Assembly (NCBI GenBank): GCA_000310025.1
Contig: FN649732.1
Coordinates: forward strand, 1,345,511 to 1,409,510
Source of the DNA: Ectocarpus siliculosus
Lineage: Eukaryota; Sar; Phaeophyceae; Ectocarpales; Ectocarpaceae
Length of the DNA: 64,000 bases
Reading direction: 5' to 3'
The notes under the pieces are model-generated. The model saw only the letters and a list, made by a program, of their open reading frames with translations. It was not told the origin of the DNA and made no database searches. Shown here one piece after another: positions 61,145 to 64,000 of this stretch. How positions within the stretch are numbered: position 1 is the stretch's first letter; every line of letters starts with the position of its first letter. The translations under genes and the position numbers were made by a program.

Positions 61145-64000
61145 TGCAAGAGATGGGAACGAGGGACGCGCCGTCGACATCAGAGTTCTTGCGTAGGTCG
61201 TGTTTTCGGGCGAATGGGGGGACTCCCAATGTAGAAAACGCGTTGACCGCTCAGTTCAAGAGGGCTTTCATGTGCGGCAAACTCCAGTCTACAGATCGGT
61301 AGCCAACAGTCAAGAAAATTCCGCGTAGTTAATGTAGACAATAAAATGCATGGGTATTAGAAATTCAAACAGACTTAGCCGACCCGACTCTCTGTTGTTT
61401 CAATACCGCCGTTGCTGTAATCTGAGTACCTGGTAGGCGATAGTATTGTTCGGCGCCCATGACGGCCGGTAGAGAGAACAAAGAATACAAGAGAAGAAAG
61501 TGGGCTTGTTGCCGATTCAGCACGACGTTGAAGAATGCCAGACCACGCTAGACGGCGCGGAGCACGGTGGCGGGGTGAACTGAACCACTGGCAAGAGAAG
61601 GGCCTACCGGTCGTGCCTGTTGAAAGTGTAGTGTCTGGCAGGAGCGCTTGCCGTTGGCGAAGACGACGGAATGTAGGCCAGCCTGTCTTGGCGTGCCTGT
61701 ATGGTCTCTCCCAGGGCCAAACAGGTTTCACTCGATCGAGATGTCAATTGATTGAACAGGTGTAGTCGATAGCTAGTAATAGAGTATCTTGGCCAAAAAA
61801 GTGCCCTTGAAGGAATGTGTTTTACAGAGTTTGTGAGAAACACACACACGTTGTGGTCGAGATGTGCGTTGTTGGCGAACGCACCTGCTCGCACGAAGAC
61901 TCGCTTATACTTCTGTGCTCGTTCCATCTGTTTTGGCGGCTATCTACTACCTCGGTGTATGTGGTTGACGCATCAGCCGGGGCCGCACAGACACAGAAGA
62001 GGACGTCACTTTTTTTTTTTGGCCTGTGACCACAGAAGGCGCCTGATTCGGCCGGACTGGGAAGGAGGTTAGAAAGATGGCGCGAAGACAACAACAACAA
62101 CGCCCCACCGTTTCCTCGTGGGGTGCTTGCCTTGGTTTGTACACGAAAAGGTTTCATTCCCCCTTCCCTTTCCCTCTTCGACAGCGAACGAACTCGACGC
62201 GCGAATACTCGCGATATAATGATCGTTTCTGCCTTCCAAGAGAGATTTGAACTCCAGACTGCAACTAACCTCGTACACCTGGTGTTCAAAATCATTTCTG
62301 CCTTCCAAGCGAGATTTGTGCGAGGTTAGCCCCCTGACCACCGGGGTGGGCGGCTACATACAGGATATAGGTAAGGATCGCTTGCGCATGTTGATGCGTG
62401 CGCCCATCTTTATGAAGTGTCAAAAATCCCGATAAATCTGCTCTGGACAACAGGGATCCAAACTCGCGAAGCACTTTGACACAGAGTATATGTTTCGTCC
62501 TGTGCCGAACCGGACACGCTGCTCTCGGTTTCTCTCTCCTGTGGCCTGTGGGGTCTCTTGCCCTAATTTGACTTCTCAACCGACTTTCACGGCAGCATGT
62601 GCTTCAACCGCCTGCTACCGGGCAAAAACACACCAAACATTTCCCGCCGAGGACCAAATAGAGCGACTGAAACACATGAGCTCAGGTCAACCTGAGTCCC
62701 CGGAGTTTTACAGGGTGCATTTCCACCCTCATGTCTGGGCGAGGATACTTGAAGGGCGTCTTTGGGTGTACGGAGACTCAAGAGGGACATTGCTTCAAAG
62801 ACCGTCGAATAGGCAGCCCACAAAGGATACTCACTTGAAGGAAATACCCGCAATACCCGCAATACCGCATTTTGCCACCTGACTACAATATTCAATCCAA
62901 GGCGCCCCCCCTGAAAGTGTTTCAGCAACCCCAAGATACCCGTAGCCCACCCAACGGAAATCTACCCGCCGAGATCTACCTACCAACACATATATAGAAA
63001 GCTCAATCATCGCCTCACCTCTCCAATAGGTACTCTCCACCAAAATTCAAGGCGCATGTCGGTGCGCAGCTTACACGGATTGCTGGTGACCGACGCCCCC
63101 CCAGCCCGGCCATATCACAGCCGACCTTTCGCACGGTATTGAGTTCTAGCCTACCTAACAGGAAACACTGCTTCGGTCACACATCAACGACGAAATCAAA
63201 GGTAACACACCAACTTAACGTCCCGCATTTGCGGTTTCCCTACCATAGCTGCTTCTGTGCACGATGGGGGTGACAAGGACAATTCCTCTACTCAACAACT
63301 TCATGTCCCACACGGGAGCTGGGTCCTTGCAGCATTGCCTTCGAAACCTAACACGATTATATACTACAACATTTAGGCTGGTCCTAAATCTCCAGCTGCC
63401 AAAAACTTGCGCCGAGCATCCGTTGTCCTGCAAGATTCCCTTCCCTTGCACAAGACGAAGCGTCAGGACAATACAGAGTAGCAACATCCCGCTTCTGCTC
63501 GTCGACGCAATCCCAACAAGAGGACGCCAGTGCGTCGGAACACCCCCCCCCCCGTCCCAAGAGGCCATAAAAAACGCGTTTCAAGAACACCTATCCCATG
63601 CACGGACCACCTTTGTTACCATGTCCAGGGGAAAAACACAACACAATGCCTAAAGAAGTGCTACCTGCGCGTGCATGTAGATGCCGCCTTGTGTGCGTGA
63701 TCCCGGTCACCGTGATGACCCCGCGGACGCCCAACAATCGTCCCCGCGACAAAACAAGATCCCAAGAACATCGAACCAACGTCGTGCGGCTTCCGCCGGA
63801 ACGACAAGCTTTATCCGGTGTTGCGCATCCCGCCGGCGATCCCGGTAACCGTAAGGATAAGAGCGTCGTGCAGATGTTGCTCCTCCGCGGGAGAGCCGAA
63901 CTTGCCGTTTCGCAGCCGGTGAAGGATGTGCGCCTGTGTTGTCGAGGGGCAAAGAAAGTGGGCGAAGACGAATTATTGCCTGAAAACTTTCCAAATAATG
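61145..64000. other. 3' flank of G alpha and unassigned sequence to the window edge
   Basis: No gene can be supported. Open frames at 62490-62882 (+), 63264-63653 (+) and 63707-63994 (-) have no recognised motif; the last runs toward the window edge and could be an exon of a gene beyond it. Minor repeats: a 22-nt near-identical direct repeat at about 62228 and 62296 (TTTCTGCCTTCCAAG) and three AATACCCGC units near 62842-62867. Confidence 0.4.
61340..61345 (+). terminator. Poly(A) signal AATAAA of the G alpha gene
   Basis: AATAAA 195 nt downstream of the G alpha stop codon, a good distance for the 3' end. Confidence 0.45.

Noticed and set aside
62490-62882. 130-codon plus-strand open frame
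   Set aside because: No recognised motif and no splice or promoter support; its end is a short AATACCCGC repeat read as Ile-Pro-Ala.

Overview
The window looks like nuclear DNA of a stramenopile alga, most likely a brown alga related to Ectocarpus. The evidence is moderately GC-rich sequence, genes with many short exons and introns of a few hundred bases to over 2 kb, and pyrimidine-rich 3' splice sites made of TTG/TGC runs. Two genes start with a signal peptide followed by an 'ASAFAP'-type Ala-Phe motif, the bipartite address of four-membrane secondary plastids. There are also short internal TTAGGG telomere-type tracts. The organism call is inference. Genes were assembled by hand from splice sites, reading phase and family motifs, so exon ends without motif support are provisional.

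Layout. 1-4338 (+): 3' part of a RING-finger E3 ligase with a C-terminal membrane anchor. 15519-7509 (-): nine-exon multi-pass membrane protein of unknown family. 18831-16262 (-): four-exon plastid-targeted protein of unknown function. 19304-32269 (+): a cyclic nucleotide phosphodiesterase (PDE) with a hydrophobic N-terminus, running divergently from the plastid gene. 35177-34845 (-): single-exon EMC5/MMgT subunit of the ER membrane protein complex. 36519-41012 (+): plastid-targeted protein with two EF-hands joined to a Tic20-type membrane domain. 52864-43063 (-): about 1,500-residue low-complexity, coiled-coil protein of unknown function, 5' end not found. 54077-61144 (+): a heterotrimeric G-protein alpha subunit with 11 exons. 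61145-64000: no gene that can be supported.

Themes. Two cyclic-nucleotide/G-protein signalling genes (PDE and G alpha) lie about 22 kb apart. Two genes encode plastid proteins, one of them a candidate Ca2+-responsive import-channel component. Two genes act at the ER or another endomembrane (EMC5 and the tail-anchored RING ligase). Genes alternate in strand, giving divergent intergenic regions at 18832-19303, 35178-36518 and 52865-54076.

Repeats are small: two internal telomere-type tracts, a 100-bp exact-length tandem duplication, a 21-bp minisatellite, a 245-bp foldback hairpin in a G alpha intron, and two copies of a tRNA-like element. No transposase, reverse transcriptase, rRNA gene, intact tRNA gene or CRISPR array was recognised.
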